64,000 nucleotides of DNA from Pseudomonas cichorii (GTDB lineage: Bacteria; Pseudomonadota; Gammaproteobacteria; Pseudomonadales; Pseudomonadaceae). The stretch lies in assembly GCF_018343775.1 (NCBI RefSeq), contig NZ_CP074349.1, positions 1,478,001 through 1,542,000 on the forward strand, in the 5' to 3' direction. Both the position numbers and the translations under genes were made by a program. How positions within the stretch are numbered: position 1 is the first letter of the stretch; each line of letters opens with the position of its first letter. The notes under the pieces are model-generated. The model made no database searches. It saw only the letters and a program-made list of their open reading frames with translations, and was not told the origin of the DNA. This document shows positions 44,889 through 53,637 of the stretch, one piece after another.

Positions 44889-46307
44889 GTGAATGCATCT
44901 GACCAATTACTAGACGACCTGAAAGCCAGCGCCGCTTTGCAGCGAGGCAATAGTGAGACGCTTTATGCGCAGCTTGCAGACGCTTTAACGGACGCTATCG
45001 AGAGTGGCAAAGTGCAGCCGGGTGACCGCTTACCACCGCATAGAGACTTTGCAAGTGTGCTCGGGTTAAACATCACCACCGTGACCCGAGCCATGGCGGT
45101 CCTTCAGCAGAAAGGACTGGTACAGAGTCGGCCTGGTCGCGGAACCCAGGTAGCACTTCCTCGCCATCCCGCAGCTCAATTCCAATCCGCGCCGAGCAAT
45201 GATCCAGACACCGTCGATCTGAGCGTCAACCGACCCGCGACAACAGGATTCAATCGAGTTTTGGCAGCGCTGCTACCTCGACTCCACACAGATCCGCGCT
45301 TCATCGACATGAAGGACTACCATCCTTCAGAAGGACCTCTTTGGGCGCGCGAAGCAGCTGCCCAGTGGTTATGCCATACAGGCGTACCCGCAGAAGCATC
45401 ACGAATGTTGATTGTCGAAGGCGCCCAGCATGGGATTGCGAGCACTCTTAGAAGCCTGACGAATGCAGGCGACATTGTGCTGGCCGATAGTGTGACCTAT
45501 CAGGGTATTAACGCCCTATGTCGGTCACTTGGTTTGGTACTGATTGGCGTCGACGCTGATGCTAGAGGAATGTCACCAGAGGCCCTAAAAAACGCCTGCG
45601 ACGAATATGATCCGCGCCTTGTTTTTTTGGTCCCTTCTATTCAGAACCCAACAGCCATTACGTTGGACCAGGAGCGCAGGGAAGAACTCGCAGCGGTGAT
45701 TCGGGAGACCAACCTGCTGGTGATCGAAGACGACGTATATCGCCCTTTGCTGGATAGCTCTCCGCCTCCATTTGTGAGCCTGCTGCCTGACAGGACGATC
45801 TACATTTCCGCTCTTTCAAAATGCATTGCGCCGGGACTGCGGATGGGGTTTGTTCTTGCTCCACCGCAGTTGGTCCAGGACATATCGACGATGCAACGAA
45901 TCGATTGCTGGAGCACATCTCCGCTGACATCGCTCATTGCGGCGAGATTGATCGAAGAAGGTCACGCGGAACAACTGGTCACTGAGCAAAAAGAAGAGCT
46001 ACGTGCACGGCAGTCATTGCTCGCCGAACATCTGAATGGCCTTGAATTTCAAAACAGCCCGACAGGCACCCATGCGTGGCTCATTTTGCCTGAGCCATGG
46101 ATTGGCTCACGCTTTGCGCTCCTGTGCCAGGAACGAGGCGTGATCTTGCTTGCTGGAGGAGCATTCACCCTAAGGTCAGAGCTTTCACCTCAAGCGGTGC
46201 GGATCAATATCTCGGCAGCCCTTTCCCGAGAGCACCTCGTTAAAGCGTTGAAGGTGATAAGCCAGCTCGCCCGGCAGGGTCACCTCCATATGCACAACCG
46301 GATCTGA
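44889..46307 (+). CDS. MocR/PdxR-type PLP-dependent regulator
   Basis: A 472-residue fusion of a GntR-type winged helix (about residues 15-85, LADALTDAIESGKVQPGDRL and GLNITTVTRAMAVL) to a fold-type I aminotransferase domain. The PLP lysine is expected in ISALSKCIAPGLRMGF. Such proteins sense amino compounds or PLP adducts and act on a divergent gene. Start is GTG 44889, preceded by AAAGGAAAGG; ATG 44853 is an alternative. It is translated just ahead of the oxidase gene (4-bp gap). Confidence 0.88.
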   Translation: MNASDQLLDDLKASAALQRGNSETLYAQLADALTDAIESGKVQPGDRLPPHRDFASVLGLNITTVTRAMAVLQQKGLVQSRPGRGTQVALPRHPAAQFQSAPSNDPDTVDLSVNRPATTGFNRVLAALLPRLHTDPRFIDMKDYHPSEGPLWAREAAAQWLCHTGVPAEASRMLIVEGAQHGIASTLRSLTNAGDIVLADSVTYQGINALCRSLGLVLIGVDADARGMSPEALKNACDEYDPRLVFLVPSIQNPTAITLDQERREELAAVIRETNLLVIEDDVYRPLLDSSPPPFVSLLPDRTIYISALSKCIAPGLRMGFVLAPPQLVQDISTMQRIDCWSTSPLTSLIAARLIEEGHAEQLVTEQKEELRARQSLLAEHLNGLEFQNSPTGTHAWLILPEPWIGSRFALLCQERGVILLAGGAFTLRSELSPQAVRINISAALSREHLVKALKVISQLARQGHLHMHNRI

Positions 46308-46311
46308 GCAG

Positions 46312-47556
46312 ATGACACAGACTATCAAAGGTGATGTGGCCGTCATTGGTGCCGGAGTTGTTGGCGTTTCAACCGCCTTGTGGCTTCGACGCCAAGGCTA
46401 CAAGGTCTTACTGATAGAGCGCGACTCCATTGCTTCGGGTGCCTCGTTTGGCAACGCGGGAACGTTAGCGCCTTACGGCGTGATGCCTATCGCTCAACCC
46501 TCGATACTGACGTCGCTACCGTCACTACTGTTTTCGTCTGAATCACCTTTCGTCATTAACTGGGCTCGGTTACCTCAGTTGATGCCCTGGTTGCTCAGGT
46601 TTCTTAACGAATGCAGAACCTCACGGTTCGAGGCGAACTCAAGAGCCCTGCATCAGATTCTCCAAAACGTTTACACCGGTTATGCGCCACTTTTGGATCA
46701 ATGCCCGGAAGCGAATCGGCGTCTGAGCCACAACGGATGCCTTTATAGCTACGGCACGGATGCGGGGTTTGCAGGAGCCCGGCAAGCCATTGAATGGCGC
46801 CGTTCCTTGGGAATTTCTCAGCAAGTACTCACGGCTTCCGAAGTTGATCAACTGGAGCCTGCACTGGCGGGCAAGTCTGTTGCAGGCCTGATGTTTCCAG
46901 ACTCATCTCACATGAACGATCCTAAAGGGTTCATCGAGGCACTCGCAGCGCCTCTGATCACCGATGGCTCATTCATCAACGCCACAGTCACGGGAATAAA
47001 GTCGGGGGCTGACGGTGTGACGCTGTCCGGCACCAGCGGTGAAACCTTCAAGGCAGACCGAATAGTTGTATGCAGTGGCGCGTGGTCAGCGTTGCTGGCA
47101 GCCCAGCTGGGTGATCGCGTCCCACTGGATACAGAGCGTGGATACCACATCGAGTTTGATATGGATCAGCCTTTGGTCAGTAGACCCTGCTGCCCTGTTG
47201 AGAGCGCATTTTATATGACACCGATGGAGGGCCGCCTGAGAGTGGCGGGCACTGTCGAGTTGGGCTCAATCAAAGACCCTGCGAACCCTAAAAGATTTGA
47301 CTATTTGGAGCGCCACGTACGTCGTGTTCTGGGCATCACTGCGCCGGTAGTACGCCAATGGATGGGTTTCCGCCCATCCCTTCCGGATTCCCTGCCAGTG
47401 ATTGGGCCTTCGCCAAATGATCCCCGAGTAATTTATGCCTTTGGTCATCAGCACCTTGGGTTAACTCTGGCAGGTGCAACTGGCGAGCTAGTAGCCCAAT
47501 GCATTGCAGGAAAGGCCCCTGACTGGCTAGAGCATTTCTCGGTCAGCAGATTTTAA
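46312..47556 (+). CDS. DadA-like FAD-dependent amino acid/amine oxidoreductase
   Basis: A 414-residue DAO-family flavoprotein. The FAD dinucleotide fold [20 protein letters not shown] starts at about residue 11, and the C-terminal [19 protein letters not shown] followed by [19 protein letters not shown] is typical of D-amino-acid dehydrogenases and glycine/sarcosine-type oxidases. It oxidises a C-N bond to an imine. Its position between a MocR regulator and ridA, divergent to eutBC, ties it to the same pathway. Substrate unknown. Confidence 0.88.
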   Translation: MTQTIKGDVAVIGAGVVGVSTALWLRRQGYKVLLIERDSIASGASFGNAGTLAPYGVMPIAQPSILTSLPSLLFSSESPFVINWARLPQLMPWLLRFLNECRTSRFEANSRALHQILQNVYTGYAPLLDQCPEANRRLSHNGCLYSYGTDAGFAGARQAIEWRRSLGISQQVLTASEVDQLEPALAGKSVAGLMFPDSSHMNDPKGFIEALAAPLITDGSFINATVTGIKSGADGVTLSGTSGETFKADRIVVCSGAWSALLAAQLGDRVPLDTERGYHIEFDMDQPLVSRPCCPVESAFYMTPMEGRLRVAGTVELGSIKDPANPKRFDYLERHVRRVLGITAPVVRQWMGFRPSLPDSLPVIGPSPNDPRVIYAFGHQHLGLTLAGATGELVAQCIAGKAPDWLEHFSVSRF

Positions 47557-47582
47557 GCGATAGATTCCATAGGAGAGTTTTG

Positions 47583-47933
47583 ATGAGCACCATCACGCGC
47601 AAACATACCAGCACACGAATGAGCCAAATCGTGATTCATGGCGAGACAGTGTATTTGGCAGGCCAGGTCGGAGACGAGCATGAATCAGTTGCAGATCAGA
47701 CTCGTACTGCATTATCGCGAGTGGATGAGTTGCTAAAGGAAGCCGGCTCCTCGCGTGAGCACCTGCTGCAAGTGACTATTTGGTTGGCTGACATGGCTGA
47801 CTTTGACGCGATGAACGAAGTCTGGGACGCTTGGATACCAGAAGGGCATGCACCAGCACGAGCGTGTGGTGAGGCAAAGCTGGCTGATTCGCGATTGCTG
47901 GTAGAATTGCTTGTCAGCGCCGCTAAAGCCTAA
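47583..47933 (+). CDS. RidA/YjgF-family enamine/imine deaminase
   Basis: A 116-residue Rid protein. The conserved arginine lies in [22 protein letters not shown] near residue 92, as needed for imine hydrolysis. AGGAGAG lies 8 bases before ATG 47583. RidA proteins hydrolyse reactive imines released by FAD oxidases or PLP enzymes; here the DadA-like oxidase 27 bp upstream is the natural source. Confidence 0.9.
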   Translation: MSTITRKHTSTRMSQIVIHGETVYLAGQVGDEHESVADQTRTALSRVDELLKEAGSSREHLLQVTIWLADMADFDAMNEVWDAWIPEGHAPARACGEAKLADSRLLVELLVSAAKA

Positions 47934-48003
47934 AGCTACGCAAAAGAAGATAATCATAGTGAGCGAATTACGGTAAGCGGCCAGCGAACACAACTTGCAC
48001 AGA

Positions 48004-48323
48004 TCAGCGAGATACCCACTGATGCGGCAGCAGTTGCTCGATTTCACTGGCTCGCTGCGTCGGCAACCGTGTGAGGACATCCTTTAGATAAGCATACGGG
48101 TCATGCCCATTGATGCGCGCCGACTGGATCAAACTCATAATCGCCGCCGCCCGCTTGCCGCTGTGCAGCGATCCCGCAAACAACCAGTTAGACCGCCCAA
48201 GCGCCCACGGCCGGATCAGGTCTCGATCTGGTTGTTGTCGATGGGCACAGCATCATCTTGCAGGTAGCGCGTCAGAGCTACCCAGCGTTTGAGGCAGTAA
48301 TCCAAGGCTTTGGCGATGGCCGA
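48004..48323 (-). pseudogene. IS66-family transposase remnant
   Basis: The minus strand encodes the C-terminal part of an IS66 TnpC: SAIAKALDYCLKRW, then DNNQIE, and after a one-base deletion near 48221 RPWALGRSNWLFAGSLHSG and SARINGHDPYAYLKDVL. No N-terminal part is nearby, so this is a decayed fragment marking the boundary between the catabolic cluster and the unknown genes. Confidence 0.85.
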
Positions 48324-48491
48324 TTCCTAAGGCGCTAGCTGTCTTTGGGCGATCATCAAGCATGAAATGCGTCGGCGATTGGTGCTGCTTTTTCCTGCTG
48401 TAAGGTCTAAAGCCACCGGCTATAGATGAGTTGGGCAGACGGGTACCTTTGATGTCCGATTCTGGCCGGGTAATGTCATTAGTGGACCAAT

Positions 48492-48532
48492 TGACCACCC
48501 GTTTGCATTGCCACTGACCAATCATTTGCATT
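48492..48532 (-). repeat. Two imperfect 18-bp direct repeats
   Basis: TGACCACCCGTTTGCATT (48492-48509) and TGACCAATCATTTGCATT (48515-48532) are 23 bp apart. Repeated terminal motifs of this sort occur at the ends of IS21-type elements, but no transposase is adjacent. The remaining sequence from 48324 to 48669 holds no gene I can support. Confidence 0.45.
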
Positions 48533-48669
48533 CGACGTGACCAGGCCTTTACACGAGACTTGACCGGAGCATCGCATGCCCTCGACCGGCTGGAGTCGAC
48601 CCAAAGCAGCCCCTCCGTATCCCCTAAAGTCGGCCAGAAAGTGAAGCTCGACTGTTGAGCACCTGTAGG

Positions 48670-49638
48670 TTATCCGAAGTACATTATTCTCTGGCTCGGG
48701 CGGAGCCCAGCTTCAACCAAAATATACTGCTCATGCGCTTTATACTCAGGCACTGTGACCGTTTCGAAAATTGAGAACTGATTCCCTTGAAAACGAAGAT
48801 ATAAACCTGGCCCCCACTGAGCCACCTGCAAAACATGGATTGCGGCCATTGCCATAATCAACGAGCCAAGAGTAGCTTGGTTAAATTCTCTTTCCCTGTC
48901 ATGCTTGACTGCATTGTAGGAGTTATACCAAGCCAAGCTTCGTGTGGTCATCCCTTCCGAGTCATTCCAATTTTCAAATGGCTTGAGTTCAGGGTAGTCG
49001 GGATGGTTCTTCAGACATACAACCCACTCATCGAGCCGCAACAGTGGCATCAACTTAATATAGTCCCTTGTTCCATCGGGCTTTTTCGAGCTAGATGTGT
49101 TCGACTGATAGACACCTCTCCAGTTGGCTTCTACCTCGGTGCATGCCAAAATAAGCAGCTCGCGTATCTTGTGTCCGAAAGTGGCGTCATTGGCCGAACT
49201 AGGTTCGACACTTCTGAACAAGGTGTTCATTTCCTCAAATAGACTAGCGGCGGATAGAGCATTTTTCGTTTTAGTTTTTTGCTCGTCATCGTTGAGTGCT
49301 AGCCCGTTGTAACCACTATCTAACATGTGCCTAGGGGGGATCCCTCGCCATACTCTGGGATAGTAGTGTCCTCGGGGAATAGCCAGCGGCCGCACTGTTT
49401 CCTTCCGCATGTAGCAGTTCGCTTGTGCTGTGACAAGCGCAGCAGCGTTAAATTCTAAAGGATATTTTACCTTATCCCCGGGTGTGCCTTCATATTCCCC
49501 ATGTCTTTTCCAATGAGCTATCGAACCTTCCATTATTTGTGGGCTTTTGTGTGGTAAAAAAACGGTAATTTTCTCCTCCGAATCATACCAAAATGCTCCA
49601 AACCTTCCGTCGTGATCTAAAAAACCGAAATCTGGCAT
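48670..49638 (-). CDS. Unrecognised 322-residue protein, possibly HEPN-like
   Basis: No family recognised. The N-terminal third is rich in aromatic residues; the C-terminal part (about residues 150-285) is predicted helical and includes RELLILACTEVEANWRGV and SYNAVKHDRE (Lys245-His246-Asp247-Arg248). A helical bundle with a conserved basic-His motif recalls HEPN-type proteins, many of which are RNases, but the canonical R-x4-6-H is not convincing. Base composition is lower in GC than core genes. The gene lies on the same strand as the HNH-repeat gene upstream. Confidence 0.65.
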   Translation of the reverse strand: MPDFGFLDHDGRFGAFWYDSEEKITVFLPHKSPQIMEGSIAHWKRHGEYEGTPGDKVKYPLEFNAAALVTAQANCYMRKETVRPLAIPRGHYYPRVWRGIPPRHMLDSGYNGLALNDDEQKTKTKNALSAASLFEEMNTLFRSVEPSSANDATFGHKIRELLILACTEVEANWRGVYQSNTSSSKKPDGTRDYIKLMPLLRLDEWVVCLKNHPDYPELKPFENWNDSEGMTTRSLAWYNSYNAVKHDREREFNQATLGSLIMAMAAIHVLQVAQWGPGLYLRFQGNQFSIFETVTVPEYKAHEQYILVEAGLRPSQRIMYFG

Positions 49639-49849
49639 AGCTGCTCTCCTTACTAGAGTCCTCAGGATGCGTGACTGATCGTGCGCGCGCGTACCCTTTC
49701 TGCCTCGGTCTGAAGCGAAATAATAGTGCCAAAATTTTTCGTCATCCGCCCATATTTTGGATCAGCACTTGAAAAAATGCTTGTAGCTCCTGTGCAAGGA
49801 GTCTTTTCTTCGTTCCGCTCGATGGGCTGAAGCAATGAGCAGCAATCGA

Positions 49850-49873
49850 CCCTCAGCCACCCTTGGCTGAGGG
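49850..49873. repeat. Perfect 10-bp hairpin between two unknown island genes
   Basis: CCCTCAGCCA and TGGCTGAGGG around CCCT. No T-run follows, so it is not an evident terminator. It is the only structure I see in the 346-bp gap 49639-49984. Confidence 0.7.
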
Positions 49874-49984
49874 TAGCTAACAGCCAAGAGCAGACTTTCC
49901 AAAATTAGCGTTGCAGACCGCCCGTTAGTCCTGAGGGTATCGGCGAAACCAAGGGTTATTCATTCTTTCAGTTTTTACAAAATA

Positions 49985-51490
49985 TCAGAAATTGTACTTG
50001 TCTACATAGTACTTTAAAAGCTCGCCTTCGCTGTTGCAGTCGCGGCATTCATAATGTTTTGTTTTGCTCTTACCTTTGCAGGAAGGGCATCTTACCATTT
50101 TGTAAAGAGCTGTATCTAGTTGGTCTGCTTGTCCAGCAGGCATATAGCCTTCACCATTACAGGCGATGCAGTCATCACCATATAACAGCCTCTTTCCTTT
50201 GCAGGCAGGACACTTCACGTTGCTAAACTGTGATACATCTACGCTATCGGCATACTTGCGTAGCATCTGACGCTCTCCATTGCAAGATAAGCAAGTGTCT
50301 CCGTTATGCCGACCAGAGCCTTCACATAATGGGCAGTCAACGTAGTCGTATTCAGATGTGTCGATATTGTCAGCGTATTTGCGCATGATCGCTCTGTCGC
50401 CATCGCAAACTCGACAGCATTCTCCGTCGAAGCGACCAGATCCTTTACATAGTGGGCAGTCGACCAGATCAAACTGGCTGTAGTCGAAGTCCCGCTCGAA
50501 TCTACGCTCCATTTCGCCTTCGCCGCCACAAGCTTTGCAGTAGTCGCAGTGGTAGTGACCGCTGCCTTTGCACAATTTGCATTGGACTAAATCAAACTCT
50601 GTGACGTCAATCTCTAGATTCTTATCAATGGAGCCGTCGCCATGGCAGACTGGGCAGTCATAGCTGTGACTTACGCCTCTAATTTTACATAGTGGGCAAT
50701 GAGCTAGATCACTACTTTCCAGGAAAGCATCCTCTAGCAGCGCGATGTTTTTGATCTTGTGTTTATCTATTGAGGTTGAAGAGCATTGATGCCTCTTAAT
50801 CTCGGTTACCAACTTTTCTAAAGTTGGCTTTAGACTTTCCACATGAGATCGCTTTGCCAACTCTGGGATTATTACGAATACTTGCTTTGCAATATTCTCA
50901 AGCTGAGGATGTGACGGTTCATTTTGTGCGTCTAGCAGCCGATTCAAGTCGCTGCATATGCTGAGAGCTGAAGCTATCTGTTGAAGAACGCTGGCTTGCC
51001 CACTCCATGAGACTCTTCTGAAGTATTGAAGTCCTTTTTTAATGGCGATAACTTCTTCGTTTTTTGCGCCTATAGGTCCAAATAGTCCGTTGTCAAATTT
51101 GGTGTGGTGATTTGCACAAAGCCATATTAGGTTGTGTGGATGATTGCACTTTCCAGTTTTGACTGGTTCAATATGGGCAGCTTCACCCGCTTCGCCGGAC
51201 TTTAGGCAAAGCGCACATTCTAAGTTGGCTTCAAGTCGGATTTCTTGTTTTATCGCGTCAGGAAGATGCGGGCGGCTCGATTGGGGCGAGTTGGGCCAGC
51301 TTGCTCTCAACCATGAGTCGTAGTCTTTTAACTCATCTTCTTCAAATTTATAAAGCTCGCCATCTTTTTTGAAATTTAATTTCCGAGAATCATTTGATTT
51401 GACGGTTTTCCTAGTGAAGTACTGAAGGAGTTCGGGGGAAATGCTGAGGAAAGCTGCTGCTTGATAAATGTCGAGGTACTTGGTTTCCAT
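49985..51490 (-). CDS. HNH endonuclease with six tandem zinc-type CxxC repeats
   Basis: A 501-residue protein in three parts. Residues about 1-65 begin METKYLDIYQAAAFLSISPE, like a small helix-turn-helix. Residues 92-135 form an HNH nuclease: Cys92-x2-Cys95, His106 in AAHIEPV, and Cys125-x2-His128-His129 in LCANHHTKFDNG. After a helical linker, six repeats of about 41 residues run from Cys265 to the end, each CxxC, about ten residues, CxxC, then a D-x3-F/Y-x2-V tail: 24 cysteines. These resemble the DnaJ cysteine-rich domain, but no J domain is present. I prefer ATG 51490; the frame is open to TTG 51577. Function unknown; a nucleic-acid-targeting nuclease is inferred. Confidence 0.8.
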   Translation of the reverse strand: METKYLDIYQAAAFLSISPELLQYFTRKTVKSNDSRKLNFKKDGELYKFEEDELKDYDSWLRASWPNSPQSSRPHLPDAIKQEIRLEANLECALCLKSGEAGEAAHIEPVKTGKCNHPHNLIWLCANHHTKFDNGLFGPIGAKNEEVIAIKKGLQYFRRVSWSGQASVLQQIASALSICSDLNRLLDAQNEPSHPQLENIAKQVFVIIPELAKRSHVESLKPTLEKLVTEIKRHQCSSTSIDKHKIKNIALLEDAFLESSDLAHCPLCKIRGVSHSYDCPVCHGDGSIDKNLEIDVTEFDLVQCKLCKGSGHYHCDYCKACGGEGEMERRFERDFDYSQFDLVDCPLCKGSGRFDGECCRVCDGDRAIMRKYADNIDTSEYDYVDCPLCEGSGRHNGDTCLSCNGERQMLRKYADSVDVSQFSNVKCPACKGKRLLYGDDCIACNGEGYMPAGQADQLDTALYKMVRCPSCKGKSKTKHYECRDCNSEGELLKYYVDKYNF

Positions 51491-51577
51491 GCCAAAAATC
51501 ACCGAAAATTGAGTTGAGCTGTAGGTCGATCTGCGCAGTGAATCGTCCCTTGTTTCGTAAAAGCGCTCAAGCTCCAA

Positions 51578-51974
51578 AATCGAGCCCTAGTGAACGCCGC
51601 TGCTGGCCGATTGCAGCTGCTCGCCAACGGCTGGTGCCGGCGGGACGTCCGGCGCCCTTAACCTTGCTCTGCCAACCACCGCTCGAACCTGTGGGTCATG
51701 CCTGCCAGGTCTATGGGCCGGCGGGAATCAGGTATTCGATCCATTAGCTAAGCCACGATGATGTCCAGGTGCATGCCGAAGTTGATGAAGGTGGACAGGA
51801 AGGTCTGTTTTGCCCCAGAGGACTGCGCACGCGGGTCAGTACTACTGGCGCCAGCCCTGCGGTGGTCGGCAGACACTATCCGTTGATACAATCTACGCCA
51901 TCAAATAAGATGGTCTTACGGGCTCATCTTTCTGGTGTGCGAGCCGATTCTTCTAAATATTTTGGCAATCTAAA
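51578..51974. other. Intergenic, 397 bp, probably decayed sequence
   Basis: No intact gene. The GC-rich first half differs from the AT-richer genes on both sides, and short minus-strand frames such as RPIDLAGMTHRFERWLAEQG look like pieces of a lost mobile gene, unidentified. It holds one copy (51598-51617) of a 20-bp sequence found inverted at 53012-53031. Confidence 0.4.
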
Positions 51975-52550
51975 TTGAATTATAAAGACAGGCTATTAGA
52001 AGCCATCACGTATACTGAGAGCTTAAGGCTACCTATCGATAATTCAGCATTGTCATTAGATGTTGAATTAGTGGATAGCAGTAAGCAGAAACTTTTCCAA
52101 CTCTGTGGAGACGCTTTATATCAAGCCGGTTTGCAAAGCTCCTCTCACCTGGCTGGCAAATGCGCTCCTATTCATCTAATGCTCAAGGAGCGTCTGAAAA
52201 CTGAGCTTGGTTTAGAAAGCCTGATCACGATTGGTGACAGATTTTGGGATGATTATGTCTATTGCGAGATGACTAAAGAGTCCGTCGAGAACGAACTAAA
52301 CAGCACTAACATCTTTGAGCCCATCAAGGCCCACGTTTGGTTGACTCTTTCCGACGGGACAATCCTAGACTGCACTGCCGAGGCTCATGCGGATATAATT
52401 TTTGGCCGGGGTGAGCACCCAGCCCACCAATGCATAATGATTGTTTCGCCCAACAAAGCAGAAGATGCTAAAACCGGTTACCACCGCCCGGTACTGGTTG
52501 GCTCCGGATTCTTAGAGAAAACCGGGATGGTTCAAATAGTGCTCGATTAG
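51975..52550 (+). CDS. Transglutaminase-like (Cys-His-Asp) protein, unrecognised family
   Basis: A 191-residue protein beginning with TTG (no ATG upstream within reach). A Cys63 in AGKCAPIHLML heading a helix, His120 in KAHVWLTLSDG and Asp132 in ILDCTAEAH stand in the order and spacing of a transglutaminase/papain-like triad. That suggests a cysteine protease, amidase or acyltransferase (inference). No signal peptide is seen. It is divergent from the HNH-repeat gene. Confidence 0.6.
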   Translation: MNYKDRLLEAITYTESLRLPIDNSALSLDVELVDSSKQKLFQLCGDALYQAGLQSSSHLAGKCAPIHLMLKERLKTELGLESLITIGDRFWDDYVYCEMTKESVENELNSTNIFEPIKAHVWLTLSDGTILDCTAEAHADIIFGRGEHPAHQCIMIVSPNKAEDAKTGYHRPVLVGSGFLEKTGMVQIVLD

Positions 52551-52676
52551 ATCAACGCGTTGGTCTAGATCGGCCTTGGTAGCTTAGAAATCTGATGAGC
52601 GCTTTTGGCCGATAAGGACGTGCGGACCAAATCGTGAGCAGTCTGCTAGGCGTACTGTAACCCTTGGAAATTGGTT

Positions 52677-52889
52677 CTAGTCGTCAGGCTCCAGCACCCG
52701 CTCTATACACGTAGCTAACTGATACACCGCACCAGCAGCATACGGTTTGGCTCCGTCTGAAGATTGCTCATCCAGCAACTCATCGGCTGCCAAACGGCCT
52801 AGCAAATCGACGTCGATACCCATGGATGCCGCTTTGCTGAGTACTGCGAGCAGCGCTTCTCTCATTTCGCTTATTTGAATGTCAGTCAT
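52677..52889 (-). CDS. Uncharacterised 70-residue protein
   Basis: Starts MTDIQISEMREALLAVLSKA and is mostly helical and acidic. GGAGGGG lies 8 bases before ATG 52889, good evidence for translation. The size and position in the island allow an antitoxin or accessory role, without direct support. Confidence 0.6.
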   Translation of the reverse strand: MTDIQISEMREALLAVLSKAASMGIDVDLLGRLAADELLDEQSSDGAKPYAAGAVYQLATCIERVLEPDD

Positions 52890-53132
52890 GACACGACCCC
52901 TCCGCTTTTTTAACCATAGCGGTGCGTTATTTAGGCCGAATGACCGATTTGATATTGGCTGAGCTGGGGTAATTGCAGAAAGGAATTTGGCTGGCCACAG
53001 CACCTAGACTGGCAGCAATCGGCCAGAAGCGGACATTACAAAACAACAGCGATCCTGGCTGTTTCAGTAATGCAGGAGACATTGCTGCCGTCCTGAAGCG
53101 TGCAGCCGCAACGTTTAGGACTCGCGTCAATA

Positions 53133-53489
53133 TCAAGGAGAGGTCGACCACACGGCTAGCTCATAGCCGTCGGGGTCGATGAAATGGAAACGGCGACCAC
53201 CCGGAAACGAAAAAACTTCACGACTAATGGTCGCACCCGCTGATTTGATCCTTAGCTGGGTTTGCTCAAGATCATCCGCGTATAGGATGATCAAAGGTCC
53301 ACCCGTACGCACTGACTCTCCAGTAGTGAATCCACCACTCATGCGTCCGTCGCTGAACTCGGTATAAGTCGGGCCGTAGTCAACGAAACTCCAGCCGAAT
53401 ATGTTTCCGTAGAAGGTCTTGCTTCGATCGATGTCAACGACATTGAACTCAATGTTGTCGATCTGACGGTCTTTTCCTTGCATGCCCAT
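53133..53489 (-). CDS. VOC/glyoxalase-family protein
   Basis: A 118-residue single-module vicinal-oxygen-chelate protein: NIEFNVVDIDRSKTFYGNIFGW at the start and GGRRFHFIDPDGYELAVWS at the end, the latter with the metal-ligand glutamate. ATG 53489 has AAGGA about 8 bases upstream; ATG 53483 is also possible. The family includes glyoxalases, antibiotic-binding and dioxygenase proteins; the role here is unknown. Confidence 0.82.
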   Translation of the reverse strand: MGMQGKDRQIDNIEFNVVDIDRSKTFYGNIFGWSFVDYGPTYTEFSDGRMSGGFTTGESVRTGGPLIILYADDLEQTQLRIKSAGATISREVFSFPGGRRFHFIDPDGYELAVWSTSP

Positions 53490-53637
53490 TGCCGCGTCCT
53501 TGGTTGATTTGGAGGAAGCGAGTTTAGGACATTTGGCCATCCAAGCGTTGAAGCAGATGTCTATTACCGTCGCTACATCATGAGTGACCACCATGGGTCG
53601 AAAGCGACGGGGTGACTGCCCCGTCGCGGTTGCCCGG

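Noticed and set aside
48835..49242. A 135-residue plus-strand frame
   Set aside because: Antisense to the 322-residue island gene, no start signal.
49985..51490. Considered as a DnaJ-type chaperone
   Set aside because: Cysteine repeats resemble DnaJ's zinc domain, but no J domain or HPD motif exists and an HNH nuclease is present.
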